Assembly (NCBI RefSeq): GCF_022008395.1
Contig: NZ_JAIRBB010000010.1
Location: 1-64,000, forward strand
Direction: 5' to 3'
DNA: 64,000 nucleotides
From: Aequorivita xiaoshiensis
Lineage (GTDB): Bacteria; Bacteroidota; Bacteroidia; Flavobacteriales; Flavobacteriaceae
Under the pieces are notes generated by a model. That model did no database searches, was not told where the DNA came from, and was given only the letters and a program-made list of their open reading frames with translations. The translations under genes were made by a program, and so were the position numbers. This document shows, piece by piece, positions 9,413 through 16,614 of this stretch (its first letter is position 1; each line of letters begins with the position of its first letter).

Positions 9413-11103
9413 TGAAAACATCTACAAAAAATACTATCGTTTCCTTAGCGCTTTTAATTGCAGGAGTTGTACTTGTAAATATTCTAGGAGGTTATGTTTA
9501 CAAACGTTTTGATCTTACTCAAGACAAGCGTTTTACTTTAGCTGAAGAAACTAAAGAAATCATCGACCAAGTAGAATCTCCATTAATAATCGATGTTTTT
9601 CTAAAAGGAAATTTTCCTCCAGAATTTAGACGTTTACAGTTAGAAACCGAGCAACTTTTAGACGAATTTAAAGCCTATAATCCCAATATTAAGTTTGAAT
9701 TTGTAAACCCAAATGAAGAAGGAAATGAAGAGTTTCAACTTCAATTTGAAAAATTTGGACTTACCGCTGCTCAAGTTTCTGTAACAGAAAGCGGTAAACA
9801 AAGCACAGAACTTGTTTATCCGTGGGCATTAGCGCATCACAACGGGAAATCGGTTAAAATTGGTTTGTTAAAAAATCAACTAGGAGCTACTTCAGAAGAA
9901 AGAGTAAATAGTTCCTTACAAAACCTTCAATATGCTTTTGTAGACGGTTTTAAAAAGTTAGCTCAAGATAAGTCTAAAAAAGTAGCCGTACTTAAGGGTA
10001 ACGGACAATATGACGACCGCTACATTGCAGACTTCTTTTCAACTTTAAGAGATTATTACTTTATAGCTCCTTTCACATTAGATTCTGTTGCTACCAATCC
10101 GGAGAAGACACTAAAAGCATTAAACAACTTCGATTTGGTTATTTCAGCACAACCTACAGAGCCATTTACCGATGCTGAAAAATACATTTTGGACCAATAC
10201 ACAATGAATGGCGGGAAATCTATTTGGTTAATGGATGCCACTCAAATGCACAGAGATACGATTTCGGGAAATAACTTCGCTTTTGGAAGGGATTTAAACC
10301 TAAACGATTTCTTTTTTAGTTACGGGATTCGTGTAAATCCAAACCTTGTAAAAGATGTTTATTCGGCTCCTATTGTTTTGGCTAGTGGTGAAGAACGCGA
10401 ATCGCAATTTAACAGGTATCCTTGGTTTTTTAGTCCGTTGACAAGCAGTGCAAACAATCACCCTATTGTGACCAATATTGAAGCTGTAAAATTTGATTTT
10501 GCGAGTGCTATAGACACGCTTCCAAACTCAATTAAAAAAACCGTTTTACTTTCTACTTCACCTATATCAAAAACTGTAGGACTCCCCTTCCCTATTGATT
10601 TTGACGTTGAAATACCTAAGAACCTTCAAATAATTAATGAGGGACCAAATATGCAAGAATACAATGGCGGAGAAATTCCTTTGGCTGTCTTGTTGGAAGG
10701 AAATTTCAATTCGGTATATAAAAACCGAGTGAAACCAATAAAACTTTCCGGCATTAAAAATATAGACGACGGCAAGCCATCAAAAATGGTGGTAATTAGC
10801 GATGGCGATATCATTAAAAACCAAATGCAAGGCAATCGTCCTTTGGAATTAGGCTTTGATAAAATGACGAGTTCTTTCTACGGAAATAAGGAATTTTTGC
10901 TGAATACCGTCAATTACCTTCTTGACGACAACGGACTTATAAACATTCGAACAAGGCAAATTGCGGTTCCTTTTCTAGACCCTCAAAAAGTTAGTGAACA
11001 GCGTGGGAAGTGGCAAACCCTTAACTTATTGTTACCGTTGGCCTTACTCGCTCTTTTTGGAATTGCATTCCACTACTTCCGCAAACGTCATTACACTCGC
11101 TAA
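9412..11103 (+). CDS. gldG: Gliding motility ABC transporter substrate-binding protein GldG
   Basis: 563 residues with an N-terminal membrane anchor (about 10-30), a long periplasmic region and a C-terminal membrane helix before a basic tail (HYFRKRHYTR). It includes the GldG/ABC-type uncharacterised domain: RFDLTQDKRFTLAEETKEI near the start, and DLVISAQPTEPFTDAEKYILDQY with SIWLMDA in the middle. It works with GldF and GldA in a complex required for gliding. It starts inside the gldF stop codon. It is complete with nothing odd. Confidence 0.93.
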   Translation: MKTSTKNTIVSLALLIAGVVLVNILGGYVYKRFDLTQDKRFTLAEETKEIIDQVESPLIIDVFLKGNFPPEFRRLQLETEQLLDEFKAYNPNIKFEFVNPNEEGNEEFQLQFEKFGLTAAQVSVTESGKQSTELVYPWALAHHNGKSVKIGLLKNQLGATSEERVNSSLQNLQYAFVDGFKKLAQDKSKKVAVLKGNGQYDDRYIADFFSTLRDYYFIAPFTLDSVATNPEKTLKALNNFDLVISAQPTEPFTDAEKYILDQYTMNGGKSIWLMDATQMHRDTISGNNFAFGRDLNLNDFFFSYGIRVNPNLVKDVYSAPIVLASGEERESQFNRYPWFFSPLTSSANNHPIVTNIEAVKFDFASAIDTLPNSIKKTVLLSTSPISKTVGLPFPIDFDVEIPKNLQIINEGPNMQEYNGGEIPLAVLLEGNFNSVYKNRVKPIKLSGIKNIDDGKPSKMVVISDGDIIKNQMQGNRPLELGFDKMTSSFYGNKEFLLNTVNYLLDDNGLINIRTRQIAVPFLDPQKVSEQRGKWQTLNLLLPLALLALFGIAFHYFRKRHYTR

Positions 11104-11149
11104 ATGTTGATAAGTTTGTTTTAACAAACACTTCAATTGAAATATATTT

Positions 11150-11172
11150 GTGGTTCGACAGGCTCAGCAACC
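11150..11172. repeat. Half copy of a TTCGACAGGCTCAGC intergenic repeat
   Basis: The stretch GGTTCGACAGGCTCAGCAACC in the gldG-dnaN gap resembles a short dispersed intergenic element found in many marine flavobacteria. Only one arm is present here; I see no complementary arm. The assignment rests on recognition only. Confidence 0.35.
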
Positions 11173-11354
11173 TTAATTGTTTTGGAATAAAAAAATTTAA
11201 GAGATTTAAGTCGAGCTCTGTAGAAATGCTCTTTAACTAGAATGAATAGGTTGTAACAATAATGAGCTTTACTAGCTCAACACCCCTTCATTTTTGTTGT
11301 TTGTTATTTTACTGAAGAGTATTATTAAAAATTATTTCATAAAAAACACATATA

Positions 11355-12473
11355 ATGAAATTCATCGTATCGAGTTCGTATTTATTAAAACAACTGCAAG
11401 TTTTAGGCGGAATTATCAATAGCAATAACACTTTGCCTATTTTAGATAATTTCCTTTTCGATCTAGACAACAAGAGCCTTACCGTTTCTGCATCAGATTT
11501 AGAAACTACAGTATCTTCAAAACTAGAAGTTGAAAGCACAGAAAAAGGAATGGTTTGTATTCCTGCAAGACTGTTATTAGATACTTTAAAAACATTTCCA
11601 GAGCAGCCGTTAACGTTTACTGTTGAAGACAACAACACTATCGAAATCAGCTCAAATCACGGTAAATATGCTGTGGCTTACGTAAGTGGTGAGGAATTTC
11701 CAAATGCAGTAGAGTTAAAAGATCCTTCATCTACAGTAGTACAAGGAGATGTATTAGCTACTGCAATTAGCAAAACTATTTTTGCTTCAGGAAATGATGA
11801 TCTTCGTCCAGTAATGAGCGGTGTTTTCTTTCAGTTTTCAACAGAGAATTTAGTTTTTGTAGCAACAGATGCTCACAAACTAGTAAAATACACTCGCGAC
11901 GATTTAAGCGCTTCGCAAACTGCCGAGTTCATTATGCCTAAGAAACCTCTAAACCTTCTTAAAAGCATACTTGCAGGTAGTGAGGAAGATGTTATTATTG
12001 AATACAACGAAAGCAACGCTAAGTTTATATTCGAAAACATCGAAATGGTATGTCGTTTAATCGACGGGAAATATCCAAATTACGAAGCGGTAATTCCAAA
12101 AGAGAATCCAAACAAACTGGTAATTGATAGAAATCAATTTCTGAATTCAGTTCGAAGAGTTTCTATTTTCTCAAGTAAAACAACCCACCAGATTCGTTTA
12201 AAAATTGCAGGTGCAGAGTTGAATATTTCAGCTGAAGATATCGATTACAGCAATAAAGCAGAAGAGCGCTTAACTTGTGATTACCAAGGAGACGATATGC
12301 AAATTGGGTTTAACAGTCGTTTCTTAACAGAAATGCTAAACAACCTAACTAGTGACGAAGTTTCTTTGGCAATGAGCCTTCCTAACCGCGCAGGAATTCT
12401 TACTCCTGTTGATGGATTGGACGAAGGTGAAACAGTTACTATGCTTGTAATGCCGGTTATGTTGAATAACTAG
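11355..12473 (+). CDS. dnaN: DNA polymerase III subunit beta (sliding clamp)
   Basis: 372 residues, the standard length of the beta clamp. It has three consecutive clamp folds and the expected ends: MKFIVSSSYLLKQLQVLGG at the start and the hydrophobic MLVMPVMLNN near the C-terminus, which forms part of the partner-binding pocket. It forms a ring dimer that tethers polymerase III to DNA. It is not adjacent to dnaA here, which is usual in Bacteroidota. The stop codon TAG lies inside the first unit of a short tandem repeat. Confidence 0.97.
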   Translation: MKFIVSSSYLLKQLQVLGGIINSNNTLPILDNFLFDLDNKSLTVSASDLETTVSSKLEVESTEKGMVCIPARLLLDTLKTFPEQPLTFTVEDNNTIEISSNHGKYAVAYVSGEEFPNAVELKDPSSTVVQGDVLATAISKTIFASGNDDLRPVMSGVFFQFSTENLVFVATDAHKLVKYTRDDLSASQTAEFIMPKKPLNLLKSILAGSEEDVIIEYNESNAKFIFENIEMVCRLIDGKYPNYEAVIPKENPNKLVIDRNQFLNSVRRVSIFSSKTTHQIRLKIAGAELNISAEDIDYSNKAEERLTCDYQGDDMQIGFNSRFLTEMLNNLTSDEVSLAMSLPNRAGILTPVDGLDEGETVTMLVMPVMLNN

Positions 12474-12497
12474 AGGCTAGAGGCTAGAGGCTAGAAG
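12470..12497. repeat. CTAGAGG tandem repeat (3 exact units plus a degenerate one)
   Basis: Three exact copies of the heptamer CTAGAGG are followed by CTAGAAG. The dnaN stop codon is within the first unit, so the repeat has grown directly from the end of the gene. Similar CTAGA/GTCTAGA word repeats occur at 56.8-57.2 kb and 58.95 kb. Confidence 0.85.
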
Positions 12498-12508
12498 AAA
12501 ATTAAAGA

Positions 12509-12536
12509 ATGTCTACCGGTTTGGTAGGCGTTTTTT
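12509..12536 (+). terminator. Intrinsic terminator of dnaN
   Basis: A nine-pair hairpin (ATGTCTACC / GGTAGGCGT, with wobble pairs, loop GGTTT) runs into TTTTTTG. Confidence 0.8.
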
Positions 12537-12631
12537 GTTTATTTACTTTCTTACTTACTTACTATCATTTTATAAGCATACGGAAAATTGAATTCGGATA
12601 ATTTATAAGCTTAATTCAACACCACTTAAGA

Positions 12632-12663
12632 TTGAAGTTTTATCAAACTATATCTTACCTTTG
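12632..12663 (+). promoter_or_regulatory. Promoter of mnmE, probably giving a leaderless mRNA
   Basis: TTG (12632-12634), 21 nt, then TACCTTTG (12656-12663), a perfect TAnnTTTG box. The ATG of mnmE begins only 6 nt downstream, about where transcription should start. The mRNA would therefore have almost no 5' leader. Confidence 0.6.
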
Positions 12664-12668
12664 CCTCA

Positions 12669-14084
12669 ATGACACACACAGATACTATTGTTGCAATGGC
12701 AACTCCGGCTGGTGCGGGAGCAATTGCTGTTTTAAGGCTTTCAGGACCTGAGGCTATTCCTATAGCTTCATCTATTTTTACATCAGTTTCGGGTAAGTCC
12801 CTAGCAGAACAGAAAACGCATACTGTACACTTAGGGCATATTAAGGATGGTGAAAAAATAATAGACGAAGTTCTAGTTTCAATTTTTAAAAACCCAAATA
12901 GTTATACAGGAGAAGATGTGATTGAAATTTCTTGTCACGGTAGTAATTACATCCAGCAGGAAATTATTCAACTATGTCTTCGTAAAGGATGTCGAATGGC
13001 TCAGGCTGGGGAATTTACCTTAAGAGCATTTCTCCACGGAAAAATGGATTTAAGTCAAGCCGAAGCCGTTGCCGACCTTATTGCGAGTGATAGTGCTGCT
13101 AGTCATCAACTAGCAATACAGCAAATGCGTGGCGGTTTCTCTTCTGAAATTAAACGACTTCGAGAAGAGCTTCTAAATTTTGCGTCCTTAATTGAATTAG
13201 AATTAGATTTTGCTGAAGAAGATGTAGAGTTCGCAAATCGTGAGGACTTCCAAAAGCTAATTTCTAAAATTACTCACGTTCTTAAACGACTTATAGATTC
13301 GTTTGCCACAGGAAATGTACTTAAAAATGGTATTCCTGTTGCGATTGTTGGGGAGCCTAATGTTGGGAAATCAACTTTATTGAATGCATTACTAAACGAA
13401 GAAAGAGCCATCGTTAGCGACATTGCAGGTACCACCCGCGATACTATTGAAGATGAAATTACCATTGGCGGAATTGGTTTTAGATTTATAGACACGGCAG
13501 GAATACGCGAAACAACTGATACAATTGAAGGCTTAGGAATTCAAAAAACCTTTCAGAAAATTGAACAAGCGCAGGTAGTTATCTATTTATTCGATTCGGA
13601 AAAGTTTAATTCTGAGGTTTCGGGACAAAAATCAAAATTCAAAGTTGAAATAGAAACCATCAAAAACAAATACCCTCAGAAAAACTTAATAATTGTAGCT
13701 AATAAGGTCGATAAACTTTCTGAAGAGGAAAGACAAAAACTAAAGGTTACACTGAGCGAAATTGACAACTCTTCCGCTTTATTACTTTCAGCAAAATCAA
13801 ATCTTGGGGTTGAAGAACTTCAAAACAAACTATTAGATTTTGTAAACACTGGCGCCCTACGAAATAACGAAACAATTGTAACAAACAGCCGTCATTACGA
13901 TTCGATGCTAAAAGCTTTAGAGGAAATAATTAAAGTACAACAAGGTATCGACAACAACCTGAGTGGAGATTTATTAGCTATTGATATACGTCAGGCCTTG
14001 TATTACTTTGGTGAAATCACCGGGGAAATTTCCAACGACGAGCTCCTAGGTAATATTTTTGCTAATTTTTGTATTGGAAAGTAG
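12669..14084 (+). CDS. mnmE: tRNA modification GTPase MnmE
   Basis: 471 residues, full length. The N-terminal tetrahydrofolate-binding domain (to about 118) starts with DTIVAMATPAGAGAIAVLR. The central helical domain is interrupted by a G domain with G1 GEPNVGKST (~229-237), G3 DTAGI (~276-280) and G4 NKVDK (~347-351). The C-terminus ends with the catalytic FCIGK motif. With MnmG it installs the 5-carboxymethylaminomethyl group on wobble U34 of several tRNAs. Genomic islands such as SGI1 use the 3' end of this gene (trmE) as attachment site in enterobacteria. An accessory region begins right after it here too, but I could not find a second copy of its 3' end. Confidence 0.97.
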   Translation: MTHTDTIVAMATPAGAGAIAVLRLSGPEAIPIASSIFTSVSGKSLAEQKTHTVHLGHIKDGEKIIDEVLVSIFKNPNSYTGEDVIEISCHGSNYIQQEIIQLCLRKGCRMAQAGEFTLRAFLHGKMDLSQAEAVADLIASDSAASHQLAIQQMRGGFSSEIKRLREELLNFASLIELELDFAEEDVEFANREDFQKLISKITHVLKRLIDSFATGNVLKNGIPVAIVGEPNVGKSTLLNALLNEERAIVSDIAGTTRDTIEDEITIGGIGFRFIDTAGIRETTDTIEGLGIQKTFQKIEQAQVVIYLFDSEKFNSEVSGQKSKFKVEIETIKNKYPQKNLIIVANKVDKLSEEERQKLKVTLSEIDNSSALLLSAKSNLGVEELQNKLLDFVNTGALRNNETIVTNSRHYDSMLKALEEIIKVQQGIDNNLSGDLLAIDIRQALYYFGEITGEISNDELLGNIFANFCIGK

Positions 14085-14305
14085 TTGCTTTTATTGGTAC
14101 CCCATTACATTATTTCTACGAATTTCGGCTCATGCTCCGGTCTGCGGAACGTGTTGCCATGAATGTATCCATTCCTTATCCGATTATTTTCTGATGCCGT
14201 TCTAACGGGGTTTAGTCCCTGTCTTGTTGGATGCATCCTTAATTTACTATTCGTCTTAGATGGATATACCTGCTGTATTACTTTAATGTGGGTCGTTATA
14301 AGCAC

Positions 14306-14344
14306 GCTATAACCATACTATAGCTATGCTATAACCATGCTATA
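14306..14344. repeat. Two 17-nt near-copies GCTATAACCATRCTATA
   Basis: GCTATAACCATACTATA (14306-14322) and GCTATAACCATGCTATA (14328-14344), 22 nt apart, differ at one base and are joined by GCTAT. The units are rich in self-complementary TATAGC/GCTATA and could bind a dimeric protein or form alternative hairpins. No function is known. Confidence 0.7.
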
Positions 14345-14394
14345 CGCGGTATTGAAATATAGTGTATATTTGGAGGAGTAAGTGGTTGAAATTA

Positions 14395-14525
14395 TGGGAG
14401 TTATGGGTTATGAGTTATGGGTTATGAGTTGTGTGGGTTATGAGTTAGGAGTGTGGGAGACGGAAGACGGGAGATGGGAGACTGAGGACTTAGGACTGTG
14501 GACTGAGGACAGGAGACTGAATGCT
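14395..14525. repeat. G-rich degenerate minisatellite (GGGTTATGAGTTAT and GGACTGAGGACT words)
   Basis: The first half repeats GGGTTATGAGTTAT-like words and the second half GGAGACTGAGGACTTAGGACT-like words. The plus strand is almost free of C. Related word repeats recur at 56.8-57.4 and 58.08-58.16 kb. It grew probably by slippage; no coding frame spans it. Confidence 0.7.
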
Positions 14526-14567
14526 GAATACTGGGATTGGTTAATTTAATTTAAAATCGTTGAAGTT

Positions 14568-15317
14568 ATGGCAAAGCAAAAGAGTATTATTCCGATGGTT
14601 GGGACGATTGGCGGGATTAATTTTTATTTTTTGAATGGGAAGCCTGTGGCGCGTATTGCTGGGGGTGGTTTTAATTCGAAGGATGTTAGAACTAAAAAGA
14701 GCATGCAAAGGGTGCGGGAAAATGGGAGTGAATTTGGGGATTGTTCTCGGGTGAATAAGAAATTTAGGGAGGCCTTGCGGCCGTTTTATAGCAACCATAG
14801 GTTTACCTTTTTTCATAGTCGGTTGATGACTTTGTTTACGGCCATAAAAGCGCTGGATGTGGTGAACGTTCGTGGCAAACGTCAGGTTTTTAGGGGATTG
14901 GAGCATGATGCCGGAAAAGCCCTGCTTCGAGATTTCACATATACGCCAGATTGCGTGTTAAGTCAGGTGCTGCCTTTTGAATCTATTATGGATTGGGCCA
15001 CTTATACGTTTCAATTTTTGAAGTTTTCTATGGATCGGGTTTCTTTTATTGCAGGGGCGACGCATGTGGCCCTACACTTTGGAGTTTTGGACTTTAATTT
15101 TGAGACTCTGGCGTACCAGCTGCACATGGCTGAGCCACAAATGCTGCCCAGAGACTTTGCGGGTACGTGTTTGAGTATGACGCCAACAAGTTTCCCTGCG
15201 GGATTGGGGACGCCATTGGCGGTATTGGGGATTCGGTATTACCAGGAGGTTGATGGGGCGATGTACTTGTTGCATGCGCAGAATGGGGTGGGGATTGCGG
15301 TGGTGTCTGTTGTTTAG
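14568..15317 (+). CDS. Hypothetical protein, DUF6266-like
   Basis: 249 residues, no signal peptide. The N-terminus (Ile-Ile-Pro-Met-Val-Gly-Thr-Ile-Gly-Gly-Ile, then a short aromatic strand, Ala-Gly-Gly-Gly, and a basic stretch with RTKKSMQRVRENGSEF) has the same plan as the DUF6266 protein at 52.5 kb: a glycine-rich opening, then a K-T-x-x-S-basic helix and a FREALRPF segment. I therefore call it a distant relative, with low certainty. Base use is unusual: the gene is rich in GGG and GGN codons and more GC-rich than mnmE next door, suggesting foreign origin. It stands alone between repeats. Function unknown. Confidence 0.5.
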   Translation: MAKQKSIIPMVGTIGGINFYFLNGKPVARIAGGGFNSKDVRTKKSMQRVRENGSEFGDCSRVNKKFREALRPFYSNHRFTFFHSRLMTLFTAIKALDVVNVRGKRQVFRGLEHDAGKALLRDFTYTPDCVLSQVLPFESIMDWATYTFQFLKFSMDRVSFIAGATHVALHFGVLDFNFETLAYQLHMAEPQMLPRDFAGTCLSMTPTSFPAGLGTPLAVLGIRYYQEVDGAMYLLHAQNGVGIAVVSVV

Positions 15318-15509
15318 TAGGTAGGATTAAGTATTAAGAAAGGTAGAGGGTAGATTGATTGTTTGGGGTTGGATGTGAGAAGCGTGTTTTAAGGGTTTTG
15401 ATTTAAGGGACCTAGTTTTCTGAACTCTACAGTAATAATTCATTTTTTGTGGAAGTTAATGAAAATGAGATCCTAAAAAACTCATAGAAACTGCTTCTTT
15501 TAGAAAGAT

Positions 15510-15729
15510 ATTCCTTTTTTACTTACAGGAAATTTTGCGCCACGCTATTATCAAGAGATTGCAGTAAATAAAGTAATGGAACATGTTGCTGATGGCGATA
15601 AGCGTATATTATTAACTCTTGCTACAGGAACAGGAAAAACATTTATTTCCTTCCAGATTGTACATAAGCTATTACAGGCAAAGTGGAACTTAGAAGGTAA
15701 TGCCAGAAGACTACGTATTTTATTGGTCT
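15510..15729 (+). pseudogene. Fragment of a type I restriction HsdR / DEAD-box helicase
   Basis: An open stretch reads PFLLTGNFAPRYYQEIAVN, then KVMEHVADGDKRILL and Walker A LATGTGKTF. This is the region around motif I of EcoKI/EcoAI-type HsdR helicases and related DEAD-box proteins. Homology stops at RILLV (about 15729); the remainder of the protein and the N-terminal nuclease domain are missing. It differs from the intact hsdR at 22.7 kb, whose Walker A is SAGSGKS, so it is a relic of another restriction system rather than a duplication. Confidence 0.75.
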
Positions 15730-15786
15730 CAAAAATAGTTAAAACTATGCACTTTAGTGCATCTCGCTTTAGCTTCTAAAAATACC

Positions 15787-15794
15787 TACCTTTG
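15787..15794 (+). promoter_or_regulatory. Orphan -7 box TACCTTTG
   Basis: TACCTTTG matches TAnnTTTG and lies 5 nt before an ATG that opens a six-codon frame closed by TAA. It is identical in sequence and nearly identical in spacing to the mnmE promoter. No clear TTG element was found at the right distance. Confidence 0.4.
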
Positions 15795-15798
15795 TTTT

Positions 15799-16032
15799 AT
15801 GACAGACAAAGGGTAAATGGTTATACAGTTTCGAGGGAGTATAAGGCTCCCAAAACACTTCAACCGGCAGAAATATTTAGAAGTTGCCAAAGCATTGAAA
15901 ATTCCAGCAAAAACAGCTGAAGGTTATATTACAAGCTTTATAAAAGCAAATCTCATTCATCGCGAACAGCAGGACAACTATTTAAATCTCCTTAATGAGG
16001 AAAATGAGGATGTTGAGGAAATCAAGGATTAA
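15799..16032 (+). pseudogene. Remnant of a DUF3987-like mobile-element protein (C-terminus)
   Basis: An ATG just after a -7 box opens MTDKG and then a TAA; the same frame continues for 71 residues (from 15817). The segment FNRQKYLEVAKALKIP with KTAEGYI and LIHREQQDNY looks like the winged-helix C-terminal tail of DUF3987-type proteins found on Bacteroidota mobile elements. The N-terminal several hundred residues are missing. The promoter-plus-ATG placed in front of it seems to come from another gene. The family call is from recall and is uncertain; that it is a fragment is clear from its size and the in-frame stop. Confidence 0.45.
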
Positions 16033-16197
16033 ATATCCTTAGTTTCCTCGGTTTCCTTAAAGTCCTTAATTCAATGAACAGATTATAAGTAAGTTAAGAT
16101 TGTTTGTTTTATTTTCCTTTTTTACGGTTTTCCTTATCCTTTTTTCACAAATTATTCTTACATTGGACAAAATTTGACAAGTCAAAATATAAAAGGC

Positions 16198-16254
16198 GTG
16201 AAATGTCCAACTGTTGTAGTAAAATCAATAGTTTAAAACAAAAGGACATTACAC
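16198..16254. promoter_or_regulatory. Inverted repeat GTGAAATGTCC...GGACATTACAC
   Basis: Two 11-nt arms (16198-16208 and 16244-16254) are reverse complements with one mismatch, 35 nt apart. They lie 55-110 nt upstream of the XRE regulator that heads the type I R-M operon. The position suits an operator for that regulator; an insertion-sequence scar is the alternative. Confidence 0.4.
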
Positions 16255-16276
16255 CTGCCTGCCGGCAAAGGCAGGT
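16253..16276. repeat. REP-like palindrome (ACCTGCCT / AGGCAGGT)
   Basis: Eight-base perfect arms ACCTGCCT and AGGCAGGT surround GCCGGCAA. Such CCTGCC palindromes are dispersed in flavobacterial genomes. A degenerate copy lies within the coding frame at 25735-25755, on the other side of the R-M operon. Confidence 0.7.
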
Positions 16277-16308
16277 CTGACCATTGAAAAATTAATAGAC
16301 ATCATCAG

Positions 16309-16614
16309 ATGAAATTAGGCAATCGCATTAAAGAGCTGAGAGAAAGCCAAGGTTTATTACAACGGCAACTCTCGGCACAGTTAGAAATTGACACCCCTAT
16401 GTTTAGCAAGATTGAACGTGGAGAGCGTAGAGCCAAACGGGAACAGGTGCTAAAAATAGCGGAGCTATTAAAGGCCGATGAAAAGGAACTATTGGCTTTG
16501 TGGTTGGGTGACCAAATTATGGAGATAGTTACAGATGAAGAACAAGCTTTGCAAGCTTTAAAAATGGCAACAAACGATATTAAAGAAAACAATAAAAATA
16601 AAGATTCAGAATGA
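16309..16614 (+). CDS. XRE-family HTH regulator heading the type I R-M operon
   Basis: 101 residues. A Cro/C1-type helix-turn-helix occupies roughly residues 4-62 (IKELRESQGLLQRQLSAQL as helices 1-2, then DTPMFSKIERGERRAK for the recognition helix and turn). A charged tail follows. Its stop overlaps the hsdM start (ATGA), so it is translationally coupled to the methylase. By position it probably acts as a controller protein timing methylase and nuclease expression; that is inference. An inverted repeat upstream is a possible operator. Confidence 0.85.
   Translation: MKLGNRIKELRESQGLLQRQLSAQLEIDTPMFSKIERGERRAKREQVLKIAELLKADEKELLALWLGDQIMEIVTDEEQALQALKMATNDIKENNKNKDSE

Larger units (their letters stand above)
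14085..14567. other. Repeat-rich gap downstream of mnmE
   Basis: 483 nt without a believable gene; a 66-codon frame on the minus strand (14105-14305) has no recognisable features. The left part (14100-14290) is unique sequence. Then come two copies of a 17-nt unit and a G-rich minisatellite, described separately. No terminator for mnmE is obvious. This is where base composition and gene content change from core to accessory. Confidence 0.5.

Noticed and set aside
14060-14084. mnmE 3' end as left attachment site with a matching right copy near 53.1-53.4 kb
   Set aside because: I compared the last ~25 nt of mnmE with the region before the serine hydrolase gene and saw only short chance matches, and there is no integrase gene. 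The hotspot idea is kept only as inference.
14105-14305. 66-codon frame on the minus strand after mnmE
   Set aside because: No family features, no ribosome-binding context, and it overlaps repeat units; treated as a chance frame.
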